A stretch of DNA of 64,000 bases from an uncultured Bacteroides sp. (GTDB taxonomy: Bacteria > Bacteroidota > Bacteroidia > Bacteroidales > Bacteroidaceae). The stretch lies in contig CASENM010000024.1 of NCBI GenBank assembly GCA_949289295.1, positions 53,703-117,702 on the forward strand. The letters run 5' to 3'. Both the position numbers and the translations under genes were made by a program. The notes below the pieces were generated by a model, which saw only the letters and a program-made list of their open reading frames with translations, ran no database searches and was not told the DNA's origin. This document shows, piece by piece, positions 9,835 to 19,223 of this stretch (position 1 is the first letter of the stretch; every line of letters starts with the position of its first letter).

Positions 9835-11286
9835 ATGGAAAACAACAAAAAGAAAAAGTCAGTTCAACTGCCGGTCATTGCTTTAGGCGGACTGTTCTGG
9901 TGCATGGCCACACCGCTCCATGCACAAAAGCACACAAATATTGTACTTGTCAATCTGGACGATGTAGGATACGGTGATTTCTCCTGCAACGGCGCGTACG
10001 GATATGCCACACCGCACATCGACAGTCTGGCCGCACAAGGAGTGCGCTTCACACATTTCCTGGCCTGCCAGCCCATCAGCGGCGCATCACGCGCCGGCCT
10101 GCTCACAGGATGCTATCCCAACCGTATCGGATTCGCCGGCGCACCCGGACCGGATTCAGACTACGGCATCCATCCGGATGAAATGACCATGGGAGAGCTG
10201 CTCAAGCAGAAAGGCTACAGCACGGCCATATTCGGAAAATGGCATCTGGGCGACACACATCAGTTCCTGCCGCTCCAGAACGGATTTGACGAATACTACG
10301 GACTGCCCTACTCCAACGACATGTGGCCGAACCATCCGCAACAGGGAGAAGTGTTCCACTTTCCTGACCTCCCCACCTACGACGGCAATGAGGTGGCAGG
10401 ATACAATACAGACCAAAGCCGGTTTACGACGGACTATACGGAACGGGCCGTCAGGTTCATCAGGAAAAACCGAAAAAAGCCTTTCTTCCTCTACCTGGCC
10501 CATTCCATGCCGCATGTTCCGCTTGCGGTATCCGACAAGTTCAAAGGAAAAAGCGAGCAAGGGCTTTTCGGCGATGTCATGATGGAGATAGACTGGAGCA
10601 TAGGAGAAGTGGTAAAGACATTGCGCGAAGAAGGACTGCTGGACCGCACGCTGATTGTAATCACCTCCGACAACGGCCCGTGGGCAAACTACGGCAACCA
10701 TGCCGGTTCTGCAGGAGGACTGCGCGAAGCCAAGGCCACGACATTCGACGGAGGAAACCGGGTGCCCTGCATCATGTATTGGGAAGGACATACCCGTCCC
10801 GGAAGCATCTGCAACAAGCTCGCCTCCAACATCGACCTGTTTCCTACCTTTGCCGAGATAGCCGGCGCTCCCCTTCCCGTAAGGAAAATCGACGGCATCA
10901 GCATCCTGTCTCTTGTGGAAGGCCGGAAAAATGCGGATCCCCGTACTTCATTTGTCTATTACTACAACAAGAACGACCTGGAAGCCGTAACGGACGGTGA
11001 GTTCAAACTGGTATTCCCACACAAATACGTGACATACGGAGCATATAATCCCGGGAATGACGGACAACCGGGAAATCTTGCGAACGTCACACTGACCCGA
11101 CCCGAACTTTACGACCTGCGGAGAGATCCGGGAGAACGCTACAACGTGATTGCACAGTACCCGGAAAAGGTGATCGAGCTGAACAAGATAGCCGAGAAAT
11201 ACCGCAAAGAGCTGGGGGATGATCTTACCCGGAACAAAGGCAAGGAACGAAGAAGTCCCGGGAAAAAACATGCTCCGGTCCATTGA
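9835..11286 (+). CDS. Exported arylsulfatase, family S1, serine type
   Basis: A 483-residue sulfatase of the alkaline-phosphatase fold, predicted to remove sulfate from glycans or other sulfate esters in the periplasm. The signal peptide ends near PLHAQ (residue 31). The metal-binding DD pair is at 42-43. The activation signature reads S-G-A-S-R at 82-86 followed by AGLLTG, so the residue converted to formylglycine is serine and the usual proline is alanine. Serine-type enzymes need the radical-SAM maturase anSME, which is not in this window. GKWHLG (about 154) and SDNGPW (about 281) are further family motifs. The gene stands alone and converges on a glycosidase-like gene; the substrate cannot be read from sequence. 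Confidence 0.88.
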   Translation: MENNKKKKSVQLPVIALGGLFWCMATPLHAQKHTNIVLVNLDDVGYGDFSCNGAYGYATPHIDSLAAQGVRFTHFLACQPISGASRAGLLTGCYPNRIGFAGAPGPDSDYGIHPDEMTMGELLKQKGYSTAIFGKWHLGDTHQFLPLQNGFDEYYGLPYSNDMWPNHPQQGEVFHFPDLPTYDGNEVAGYNTDQSRFTTDYTERAVRFIRKNRKKPFFLYLAHSMPHVPLAVSDKFKGKSEQGLFGDVMMEIDWSIGEVVKTLREEGLLDRTLIVITSDNGPWANYGNHAGSAGGLREAKATTFDGGNRVPCIMYWEGHTRPGSICNKLASNIDLFPTFAEIAGAPLPVRKIDGISILSLVEGRKNADPRTSFVYYYNKNDLEAVTDGEFKLVFPHKYVTYGAYNPGNDGQPGNLANVTLTRPELYDLRRDPGERYNVIAQYPEKVIELNKIAEKYRKELGDDLTRNKGKERRSPGKKHAPVH

Positions 11287-11329
11287 ACAACCCACACTCC
11301 ATGTGAGTGCCCGACATTCCGGATGTCAA

Positions 11330-11386
11330 CCGCAGAGAATATAAAGTGTCCGCTCAATCCACCGGAACCCTTTATGCTCTCTGCGG
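11330..11386. terminator. Imperfect inverted repeat between convergent genes
   Basis: CCGCAGAGA at 11330-11338 pairs with TCTCTGCGG at 11378-11386. The stem continues with ATAAAG against CTTTAT after a two-base mismatch. It sits between the convergent ends of the sulfatase and glycosidase-like genes and could serve both. No strong U-run follows. Confidence 0.4.
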
Positions 11387-11401
11387 AGATTCTGAACCGG
11401 C

Positions 11402-14176
11402 CTATTCCTCTACCACATACCACGTATAACCTCTGGCAGGAATCGTGACGGTCAGCTCAACATTGCCGTCACAGTCCAGAACATACGTCCGCGGCTTCCG
11501 TTCCTGCTCACGGATACTTGCCTCACTCTTCAGTCCCGTGTAATACAGAGGCAGACGGACAGTACGGACCATCTCTTCGTCTGTCGGATTGAAGAACATC
11601 GCCAAGGCCCTTTCTTTTCCTTCCACACTGACATGCATAATACCGTCCCAGTCTCTCGCGTCCGGCTTGCGGAGATGAATGATGTCACTGTTCAGGATGT
11701 TCCGGTACTTCTTATACCATGTGATAATCTCCTTTACCACCCGCTTGGTTTCCGGAGTATCATAAAGACGCGGTCCCCGATAACAGGCCTGCACCCCGGC
11801 TCCATAGTTCTGGAACATCAATGTCTTGTATTCATACAGATGCTCGCCCAGCGGCTCCAATGTAGCCGCGCTTCCACCTCCCTGATATTCCACCAGCGGC
11901 ACAAAACTCCAAAGCGAAGAAGGAATACGCTCCCATGTACAGTCATAGTTCAGCTGGCGGGTATGGATCAACTGACGCTCGCGGGGTAAAGACCAGTTAG
12001 CCTCCCGATAACCGATCCCGACTTTCGTCGATCCGTTCAGGAAATAAAAATCAGGCACATTCAGATAGATGCCGTTCTCACACATCCAATGATAAAGTTC
12101 CGTGACTTTATGGAACTGGTTCCACTGTGAGTCTTTGAGACCTTTATGATAAGTATGACTTGTCGAAGCACAGACATCTCCCGGATAGGAACCGTCGTGC
12201 TCAAAACAGGTCATGCCGGTCCGTTCAAAAAAAGTCCTGATTTTATGGAAGTATTCATATCCCCAATCACTGCACAGACAGGGTGAGCTGCCGAATGTCA
12301 TTCCACCGCGTTTCCCCGTCTCCGGATTGATTACGTCCACTTCGTCACTGATCCACCGGCTTGCCAGCAAGGAATAACATCCCATCTCAATGCCTTTGCT
12401 TCTGGCATAATCCACCAAAGCCTTGAACTTGGCGATATTCTCTTCGGAAATATCCTCCGCGTCCGCACCCGAACCGAAACTGAGGATTATCATCTCATAG
12501 CCTGTCTCCGCGCATTGGTCTACCATGCGGCGCACCACATCCGGATCGCTCGACGTGAGATGCACGAAAATAGGATTCTCGGTTGTCCACGGAGCGATTG
12601 TCCGGTAGAAACGGCGCGTGAACAAACCCTTCCTCTCACGGTCGTAACTGTCGAACGGCATTTCATAGACACAGAAAGAGCTGAAAGTGTCTCCCGGACG
12701 TACAAGCTGGTCCGGTCCGATGGGCGGAGCTACCTGCAACACACAAGGAGTACGCAACGAATAGTTCCGCTGTGAAGTATATGCGGGATCCGCCACCCAT
12801 TTTTCCGTGATGTCCGTTTCCTTTTCCGTAAAGCTTCCCTTACAGGCAAAATCACTCTCCACATGAATATTGGGCAACAGGAAGGTAGACGGGTCGCCTC
12901 CGACCGGCGATTCAGGCTCAGCAAAAGCCAGGTCCTCTACCATGAAATGGTCTATAGTCAACGGCAAGGCCGAATTGTTCACTATCTCCATCCATTTGCT
13001 GATTACCGGAATCCCGTCGTAGACAGCCACATGGAGCCTGCACACCACATCACTCAACACATTTTCCCCCCGTAAGGTGAATATTATCTCCTGTCCCGTA
13101 GGCGCTTTCTTGTTCAATGCCCAACGACTGCGTGCCCAACGGATCCGCTCCTTTACCGGCTTTATCTCAAAATCCTCCACCAGAAACGACTCAGGTACCG
13201 TCACCATGCTGTCAATCCATTCTTTTTTCAGATAACCGCGCTCCGGCTGTCCCGACAGTCCTCCTATCCGCCATTTCTTTCCGTCTATCCAGACCGCACC
13301 TTCACCACTTACCGCGCGCAGCATACTTTCACCTGACATCCGGTTGGCAAAATCAACCGTAGCCAGATTCGGAACCACCCGAAACGTGCGTGAAACCATC
13401 TCATTGGCCACAATGATGTCTTTTCCGTCAGCTGAACGATAAATTCCGGCCTTCGCCTTTTCAGGCGTCAACAACCAGTCAAACGGGGTCCGGTCGGAAA
13501 GCAACGCTTCCATTACCGGCAATTCCTTTATTTTCGCTTCCAGACGCTTCACTATCTCGTCCGGCTGTTTCGGGCCCTCACCCGAAGCATTTACGTCCAA
13601 TATTCCGGGAACAGCCCCTCGATACATAAAAAGAGGATTGGTCAGACGCAGACAATCACCGCTTATTCCGTCCGCCGTAGGATCGACTTCCATCTCCAAC
13701 AGCCGTCCGCCCCTCAAGGAAACATTTACGTCAACAACCTTTCCTCTTGAGAGTATACCGCTGTCGTATATCTTCTTTCCGTCCATTTTCAAGACAAAAC
13801 GGACAGAACCATCCGCAATCTTTCCATCTGTCCCCACTACGCCGGCCAACCGTTTCCCATCGGCCATTTTCCGGAACAACAGTTTCGTCCCGTCGACCAA
13901 AGGCTGTACCACCATCTCCGAATCATCCCAACCAGCTTCCTGACCGCAAAGGGAAATCCGGGCGGAAAAGCAATCCGCCTCCCCATTCAGCCTTATTTTA
14001 GCCACACTCCGGGCCTGAAATTCCATCACACTATCCTGTACAAAAACAGTTCCATATTCCTGCCATACCTTGGATACCTCCAGCTCACCCATTCTCACAC
14101 TCTGTTGGGCAAAAAGACCTCCCGACAGCCCCAACGCCCCTACAATTAACAATGATTTTAAAGTCATGCCTTTCAT
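11402..14176 (-). CDS. NPCBM-domain glycoside hydrolase-like exported protein
   Basis: A 924-residue secreted protein. After a signal peptide (ending GLFAQ, about residue 24) comes an NPCBM-type carbohydrate-binding domain (about 25-150), recognisable from GSVRFVLKMDGKKIYDSG and the following beta strands. The middle is a beta-sandwich-like region. The second half resembles a TIM barrel of the alpha-galactosidase type (clan GH-D-like): MIILSFGSG, then FEHDGSYPGD around residue 660, whose Asp is a nucleophile candidate. A beta C-terminal domain ends the protein. I cannot assign a GH family. It converges on the sulfatase gene, so the pair may act on one sulfated glycan, but no SusCD pair is adjacent. 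A start at residue 4 is also possible. Confidence 0.65.
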   Translation of the reverse strand: MKGMTLKSLLIVGALGLSGGLFAQQSVRMGELEVSKVWQEYGTVFVQDSVMEFQARSVAKIRLNGEADCFSARISLCGQEAGWDDSEMVVQPLVDGTKLLFRKMADGKRLAGVVGTDGKIADGSVRFVLKMDGKKIYDSGILSRGKVVDVNVSLRGGRLLEMEVDPTADGISGDCLRLTNPLFMYRGAVPGILDVNASGEGPKQPDEIVKRLEAKIKELPVMEALLSDRTPFDWLLTPEKAKAGIYRSADGKDIIVANEMVSRTFRVVPNLATVDFANRMSGESMLRAVSGEGAVWIDGKKWRIGGLSGQPERGYLKKEWIDSMVTVPESFLVEDFEIKPVKERIRWARSRWALNKKAPTGQEIIFTLRGENVLSDVVCRLHVAVYDGIPVISKWMEIVNNSALPLTIDHFMVEDLAFAEPESPVGGDPSTFLLPNIHVESDFACKGSFTEKETDITEKWVADPAYTSQRNYSLRTPCVLQVAPPIGPDQLVRPGDTFSSFCVYEMPFDSYDRERKGLFTRRFYRTIAPWTTENPIFVHLTSSDPDVVRRMVDQCAETGYEMIILSFGSGADAEDISEENIAKFKALVDYARSKGIEMGCYSLLASRWISDEVDVINPETGKRGGMTFGSSPCLCSDWGYEYFHKIRTFFERTGMTCFEHDGSYPGDVCASTSHTYHKGLKDSQWNQFHKVTELYHWMCENGIYLNVPDFYFLNGSTKVGIGYREANWSLPRERQLIHTRQLNYDCTWERIPSSLWSFVPLVEYQGGGSAATLEPLGEHLYEYKTLMFQNYGAGVQACYRGPRLYDTPETKRVVKEIITWYKKYRNILNSDIIHLRKPDARDWDGIMHVSVEGKERALAMFFNPTDEEMVRTVRLPLYYTGLKSEASIREQERKPRTYVLDCDGNVELTVTIPARGYTWYVVEE

Positions 14177-14221
14177 TTTATGTGTTACTCAAAAATAATC
14201 CAACCTAAAAACAACGGAATT

Positions 14222-14270
14222 AAAAAAAGGCTGCGTGATGACATACAAACATCATCACTCAGCCTTTAAA
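14222..14270 (-). terminator. Rho-independent terminator of pepD
   Basis: Read on the minus strand: a stem AAGGCTG-GTGATGA with one mismatch, a short loop, then seven T. It lies just after the pepD stop codon. Confidence 0.8.
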
Positions 14271-14287
14271 AAAACATTCAAATTATT

Positions 14288-15745
14288 TTATTTCATCGGA
14301 GTATTCTCCAATGTAGCTGTCAGAAACTCATAGAACTTCTTGACTGAAGGGATGTTACAACGCTCTTCCGGAGTATGCGGACATTCCAGCGTAGGCCCGA
14401 ACGAAATCATATCCAGTCCTGGAATAACAGCACCGATAATGCCACATTCAAGCCCCGCATGAATGACCTTCACTTCAGGAGCCTCACCGAACTGTGTCTT
14501 ATATGACTCTTTCATTGCACGAAGAATCGGAGAATTGACATTCGGCTCCCAACCGGAATAGCTTCCCGAACGCTCCACATGCATACCTGCCATCGAAAAA
14601 CAGCTCTCGATAGCCGTATTCCTATAATCTTTCATCGACTCACGTGCGCTGCGAGTCAACACCTTAATTTCCGCTTTTCCACCGCCCACTTTTACAATAG
14701 CCAGATTGGATGAAGTCTCTACCGTATCAGGAATAGTAGGAATGTAACGTTCTACACCGTTCGGACAAGCATACACAGCATCCACCAAATTATCACGTAT
14801 TTCATCCGGAACCATATATTCAGGCAATTCCACACGTTCTGCAGTAAAGCTCACTTTGTCTTCAATACCGTCAAACTCATCACGCCATACCTGTTCGCAT
14901 TCGCCTACGAAAGCCAACACATCGTCCACTTCCGATTCCGGAACTGTAATGATTACCTCACATTCACGGGGAATCGCATTGCGCATATTTCCCCCTTCCC
15001 AGGAAACCAGACAAGCCTCATCATAAGTAATGACCTGATTCAGGAAACGCGCCATCAACTTGTTGGCATTGGCATGCCCCCAACCAATCTGAATCCCGGA
15101 ATGTCCTCCCCTTAACCCTTTCAAGGTTACTTTCAAGGCCACATCTTCCGGATCAGTCTTTTCTTCCTTATACTCCAAAGTTGCCGTCAGGTCCTCGCCA
15201 CCTGCACATCCGATATACAGCAAACCTTCCTCCTCCGAATCAAGATTCAACAGAATATCCCCATCAATCGTATCAGGTTTCAGTCCGAAAGCCCCATACA
15301 TGCCCGTCTCCTCATCGGCTGTAATCAAACCCACCAACGGACCATGCTTCAGAGTCTTGTCCTCCATTACGGCCATGATTGCGGCGACACCCATCCCATC
15401 ATCGGAACCCAACGTGGTACCTTTTGCCTTCACCCACTCACCGTCTATATAAACCTGAATAGGATCATTCTCAAAATCATGTTCAACGCTCTTTTCTTTC
15501 TGAGGAACCATATCCATGTGCGCCTGCAGAATCACCGTCTTGCGGTTCTCCATACCCGGAGCAGCAGGCTTGCGATAAATGATATTGCCCGCTTCATCCT
15601 GAAACGATTCCACACCTACCTGCTTGCCGAAATCGAGCAAGAAAGCCTGAATCTTTGACAAATGTCCCGACGGACGGGGAATCTGAGTCAACGAGTAGAA
15701 ATGCTTCCACACATTCTGGGGAGCTAAAGAAAGAATTTCGTTCAT
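14288..15745 (-). CDS. pepD: Aminoacyl-histidine dipeptidase (peptidase D, M20 family)
   Basis: Cytosolic zinc dipeptidase that splits Xaa-His and other dipeptides. Metal and catalytic motifs are in order: QAHMDMVPQ (about 94-102), GSDDGMG (about 117), ADEETGMYG (about 144, catalytic Glu) and GLECGIIG near 424. The 485-residue length is normal. The start lies 6 bases after the stop of the upstream membrane-protein gene, so the two form an operon closed by the terminator at 14.2 kb. Confidence 0.93.
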   Translation of the reverse strand: MNEILSLAPQNVWKHFYSLTQIPRPSGHLSKIQAFLLDFGKQVGVESFQDEAGNIIYRKPAAPGMENRKTVILQAHMDMVPQKEKSVEHDFENDPIQVYIDGEWVKAKGTTLGSDDGMGVAAIMAVMEDKTLKHGPLVGLITADEETGMYGAFGLKPDTIDGDILLNLDSEEEGLLYIGCAGGEDLTATLEYKEEKTDPEDVALKVTLKGLRGGHSGIQIGWGHANANKLMARFLNQVITYDEACLVSWEGGNMRNAIPRECEVIITVPESEVDDVLAFVGECEQVWRDEFDGIEDKVSFTAERVELPEYMVPDEIRDNLVDAVYACPNGVERYIPTIPDTVETSSNLAIVKVGGGKAEIKVLTRSARESMKDYRNTAIESCFSMAGMHVERSGSYSGWEPNVNSPILRAMKESYKTQFGEAPEVKVIHAGLECGIIGAVIPGLDMISFGPTLECPHTPEERCNIPSVKKFYEFLTATLENTPMK

Positions 15746-15751
15746 AAGAAA

Positions 15752-16759
15752 TCAGTGTTTTTTATTAGTAAGTGGCAAGGCCACCAATCCATAAATACCT
15801 AGCAAAATTAATAAAAAGGTTTGAATTCCATGCACTAACAATGCAAATATTCCCGCATTTTCTTTACTTACCCCATACATCATCATCATCGTAATCACGG
15901 CAAAATGCCATGGACCGGCTCCGTTGGGAGTGGGTACAACCACGGCAATACTCCCCACCACAAACATCACGAGTCCGGCCATCCAACCCAAACCGGAAGA
16001 AAAGTCAAAACAAAACATGCTCACATAAAACTGAAAGAAATAGCAGGCCCATATCCCTACTGTATAAATCACGAACAGAACCGGACGGTGGACATGACGC
16101 AAGGAAAGACATCCGATCCATATATCACTCAATATTCCTTTCACGCGGGCAAAAACGGAAAGATTACGGATCAGAAAAAAAACCAATGCCACCAATGCTG
16201 CCAAACAGACCAGCGTAATGTAAAAATTGGTAGAAGCGAACAGATGTGCAAAAAAGCCCACATTGGTTCCCGTCTTGTCAAAAAAGGCAGAAAAGACACG
16301 CGACTGCAGCAACAGTGTGACAACGGTAATAATCAAGACACATACCGTATCAATCAACCTCTCTGTCACAACAGTGCCCAACGACTTGGAAAAAGAAACC
16401 CCATCATATTTTGCCAATACTCCACAGCGTGAAACCTCACCTACACGAGGGAGCACCAGATTGGCCGCATAAGACAGGAAAATAGCATACACACTGTTGG
16501 AACGCTTAGGATATTCACCCAAAGGAGCCAAGGTCAGGCTCCACCTCCATCCACGGAACACATGTCCCATTACTCCGAACACCAGTGAAAATGCCATCCA
16601 CCAATAATTCATTTCTCCACTCATCACTTCCCACACCTGACGGAAGTCGAAACCATGATATGTCCACACCAGAATAGCCGCACCCAACAACAACGGCAAA
16701 GCTATCTGCAAAAACTTATTTAGCGTTTTTTTTAAACCTGTTCGTTCCAAAATCGACAA
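15752..16759 (-). CDS. Lysylphosphatidylglycerol synthase-type membrane protein (flippase-like)
   Basis: A 335-residue integral membrane protein with about eight hydrophobic segments, of the family often annotated as the LPG synthase TM region (UPF0104, AglD-like). The conserved RGWRWSLTLAPLG near residue 70 and PTPNGAGPWHFAV near 285 support this. The soluble lysyl-transferase domain of MprF is missing, so it is probably a lipid or lipid-linked substrate flippase rather than a synthase. It is the first gene of an operon with pepD; a TATCTTTG box lies 35 bases upstream. Confidence 0.75.
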   Translation of the reverse strand: MSILERTGLKKTLNKFLQIALPLLLGAAILVWTYHGFDFRQVWEVMSGEMNYWWMAFSLVFGVMGHVFRGWRWSLTLAPLGEYPKRSNSVYAIFLSYAANLVLPRVGEVSRCGVLAKYDGVSFSKSLGTVVTERLIDTVCVLIITVVTLLLQSRVFSAFFDKTGTNVGFFAHLFASTNFYITLVCLAALVALVFFLIRNLSVFARVKGILSDIWIGCLSLRHVHRPVLFVIYTVGIWACYFFQFYVSMFCFDFSSGLGWMAGLVMFVVGSIAVVVPTPNGAGPWHFAVITMMMMYGVSKENAGIFALLVHGIQTFLLILLGIYGLVALPLTNKKH

Positions 16760-16778
16760 GTATATAAAGATTAATGTT

Positions 16779-16786
16779 TAACTTTG
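16779..16786 (+). promoter_or_regulatory. -7 box for the rsmA operon
   Basis: TAACTTTG on the plus strand, 82 bases before the rsmA start, in the divergent gap shared with the membrane-protein operon. Confidence 0.4.
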
Positions 16787-16793
16787 CAAGGCG

Positions 16794-16801
16794 CAAAGAT
16801 A
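16794..16801 (-). promoter_or_regulatory. -7 box for the flippase-pepD operon
   Basis: TATCTTTG on the minus strand, 35 bases upstream of the start at 16759. The plus-strand box for rsmA lies only 8 bases away, so RNA polymerase may compete for the two sites. Confidence 0.45.
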
Positions 16802-16868
16802 ATATCATTGCATGACATAGTTCCCGGATGAGAACTAATTTATTTAACCAAACCCTAAAACCTGCAAA

Positions 16869-17669
16869 ATGAAATTAGTAAGACCGAAAAAATTCTTGGG
16901 ACAACATTTCTTGAAAGACCTGCAAATTGCCCAAGACATAGCAGACACGGTAGACGCCTGTCCGGACATACCTGTTCTGGAAGTTGGGCCAGGTATGGGT
17001 GTGCTGACACAATATCTCCTGACGAAGGAAAGACCCGTGAAAGTGGTGGAACTGGATTTTGAATCGGTCGCCTATCTGAAAGAGAACTTTCCACAATTGG
17101 GTGACCACATCATTGAGCAGGATTTCCTGAGAATGGATTTGGAGAACGTGTTCAACGGCAAACCTTTTGTACTTACAGGCAACTATCCGTACAACATATC
17201 AAGCCAGATTTTCTTCAAAATGCTCGACAACAAAAATCTGATTCCCTGCTGCACAGGAATGATTCAAAAAGAAGTGGCAGAACGGATAGCTGCCGCACCG
17301 GGAAACAAATCATACGGGATTCTGAGCGTGCTGATACAAGCATGGTATAAGGTAGAGTATCTTTTTACCGTACACGAACATGTGTTCAATCCCCCACCAA
17401 AAGTGAAAAGTGCCGTCATCCGAATGACACGCAATGAAACTTGCGAACTGGGATGTAACGAAAAGTTATTCAAACAGATTGTGAAAGCAACCTTTAACCA
17501 ACGACGCAAGACGCTGCGCAATTCTATCACGCCGATTCTCGGAAAAGGACATCCGCTCAGCACAGACCCTATCTTCGACAAACGTCCCGAACAATTGTCA
17601 ATAGAAGATTTCATCAACCTGACCAACCGAGTGGAAAAGGTCCTTTCCGATTCAGGAAACAACTTATAA
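16869..17669 (+). CDS. rsmA: 16S rRNA (adenine1518/1519-N6)-dimethyltransferase
   Basis: KsgA dimethylates two adjacent adenosines in helix 45 of 16S rRNA during 30S assembly. The SAM-binding motif EVGPGMGVLTQYL is at about 38-50 and the catalytic motif GNYPYNIS near 103 replaces the usual NxPY as NYPY. N-terminal KKFLGQHFLKD is typical. The 266-residue length is normal. mgtE follows 27 bases downstream on the same strand. Confidence 0.95.
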   Translation: MKLVRPKKFLGQHFLKDLQIAQDIADTVDACPDIPVLEVGPGMGVLTQYLLTKERPVKVVELDFESVAYLKENFPQLGDHIIEQDFLRMDLENVFNGKPFVLTGNYPYNISSQIFFKMLDNKNLIPCCTGMIQKEVAERIAAAPGNKSYGILSVLIQAWYKVEYLFTVHEHVFNPPPKVKSAVIRMTRNETCELGCNEKLFKQIVKATFNQRRKTLRNSITPILGKGHPLSTDPIFDKRPEQLSIEDFINLTNRVEKVLSDSGNNL

Positions 17670-17696
17670 CACGAACGAAGAAAATTTGCACACAGG

Positions 17697-19037
17697 ATGA
17701 ACAACGATGAAATCAAACTGATTACCGACCTGATAGAAAACAAGGAATCAGACAAGCTGAAAGAGGTGCTCGCCAACCTTCATCCGGCCGACATAGCCGA
17801 ACTCTGCAACGAGCTGAATCCAGAAGACGCACGTTTCGTCTATCTGCTGCTCGACAATGAAACGGCGGCCGATGTGCTTATTGAGATGGATGAAGACGCA
17901 CGGAAACGCTTCCTCGAAGTATTGCCGTCAGAAACCATCGCCAAGCGGTTTGTCGACTACATGGATTCAGACGATGCGGTAGACATCATCCGTGAAATGG
18001 ATGAAGACAAGCAGGAAGAAGTCCTCTCCCACATTGAAGATATAGAACAGGCAGGAGACATCGTTGACCTTCTGAAGTATGATGAAGATACGGCCGGCGG
18101 TCTGATGGGTACCGAAATGGTTATCGTCAACGAAAATTGGAGTATGCCGGAATGCTTGCGCGAAATGCGCATCCAGGCAGAGGAGATGGATGAAATCTAT
18201 TATGTATATGTGGTGGATGACGACGAACGGCTGAGAGGTGTGTTCCCCCTGAAAAAAATGATTACCAGCCCTTCTGTCTCCAAAGTAAAACACGTGATGA
18301 AGAAAGACCCCATCTCCGTACGTGTAGATACCCCCGTCGAAGAAGTGGTGCAGACCATTGAAAAATACGACTTGGTAGCCGTTCCGGTTGTAGACAGCAT
18401 AGGACGATTGGTCGGACGAATTACAGTCGATGATGTAATGGATGAAGTCCGTGAACAGGCAGAAAGAGACTATCAGCTCGCATCCGGTTTGTCGCAGGAC
18501 GTAGAAACGGACGACAATGTGTTCAGACAAACTACAGCCCGACTTCCATGGCTGCTAATCGGTATGCTCGGAGGAATCGGAAATTCCATGATACTGGGAA
18601 ATTTCGACACGACTTTCGCCGCACATCCGGAAATGGCACTTTACATACCACTGATAGGCGGTACGGGCGGAAACGTCGGAACTCAATCGTCGGCATTGAT
18701 TGTACAAGGCCTGGCCAACAGCTCACTGAACGCAGAAAACACATTCAAACAGATTTTGAAAGAATCAGTCGTGGCACTCATCAATGCCACAATCATTTCT
18801 ATGCTGGTATACATCTACAATTTCATTCGTTTCGGAGCGCATGCTACAGTCAGCTATTCCGTATCCATCAGCCTGTTCGCCGTAGTCATGTTCGCATCTA
18901 TTTTCGGAACACTGGTGCCTATGACTCTAGAAAAACTGAAAATTGACCCGGCAATAGCAACCGGACCGTTCATCTCAATTACCAACGACATTATCGGCAT
19001 GTTGATGTATATGGGCATTACGGTGCTATTATCCTAA
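17697..19037 (+). CDS. mgtE: Magnesium transporter MgtE
   Basis: Mg2+ channel of the inner membrane. It has the acidic helical N domain (about 1-130, with repeated HPADIAELCNEL-type lines), two CBS domains (about 135-255) that sense cytoplasmic Mg2+, and five transmembrane helices starting near 280. The pore-region motif GGTGGNVGTQSS (about 323-334) is intact. The 446-residue length is standard. It probably shares a transcript with rsmA. Confidence 0.94.
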   Translation: MNNDEIKLITDLIENKESDKLKEVLANLHPADIAELCNELNPEDARFVYLLLDNETAADVLIEMDEDARKRFLEVLPSETIAKRFVDYMDSDDAVDIIREMDEDKQEEVLSHIEDIEQAGDIVDLLKYDEDTAGGLMGTEMVIVNENWSMPECLREMRIQAEEMDEIYYVYVVDDDERLRGVFPLKKMITSPSVSKVKHVMKKDPISVRVDTPVEEVVQTIEKYDLVAVPVVDSIGRLVGRITVDDVMDEVREQAERDYQLASGLSQDVETDDNVFRQTTARLPWLLIGMLGGIGNSMILGNFDTTFAAHPEMALYIPLIGGTGGNVGTQSSALIVQGLANSSLNAENTFKQILKESVVALINATIISMLVYIYNFIRFGAHATVSYSVSISLFAVVMFASIFGTLVPMTLEKLKIDPAIATGPFISITNDIIGMLMYMGITVLLS

Positions 19038-19223
19038 CAGTCAACAATATAACAGAAAATATATAATTATATGCAGACACACTTGTACAGACAAGAAATT
19101 AAAAAGAATTACATCCGGATAAATTTTTTTTTGACTAAAATGTATGAAAATCAGATTTAATTGCTTTAATTTGTAATTAAACATGTTGTAAATAAGAAGA
19201 TAATTCTTAAAATTCTATATACG

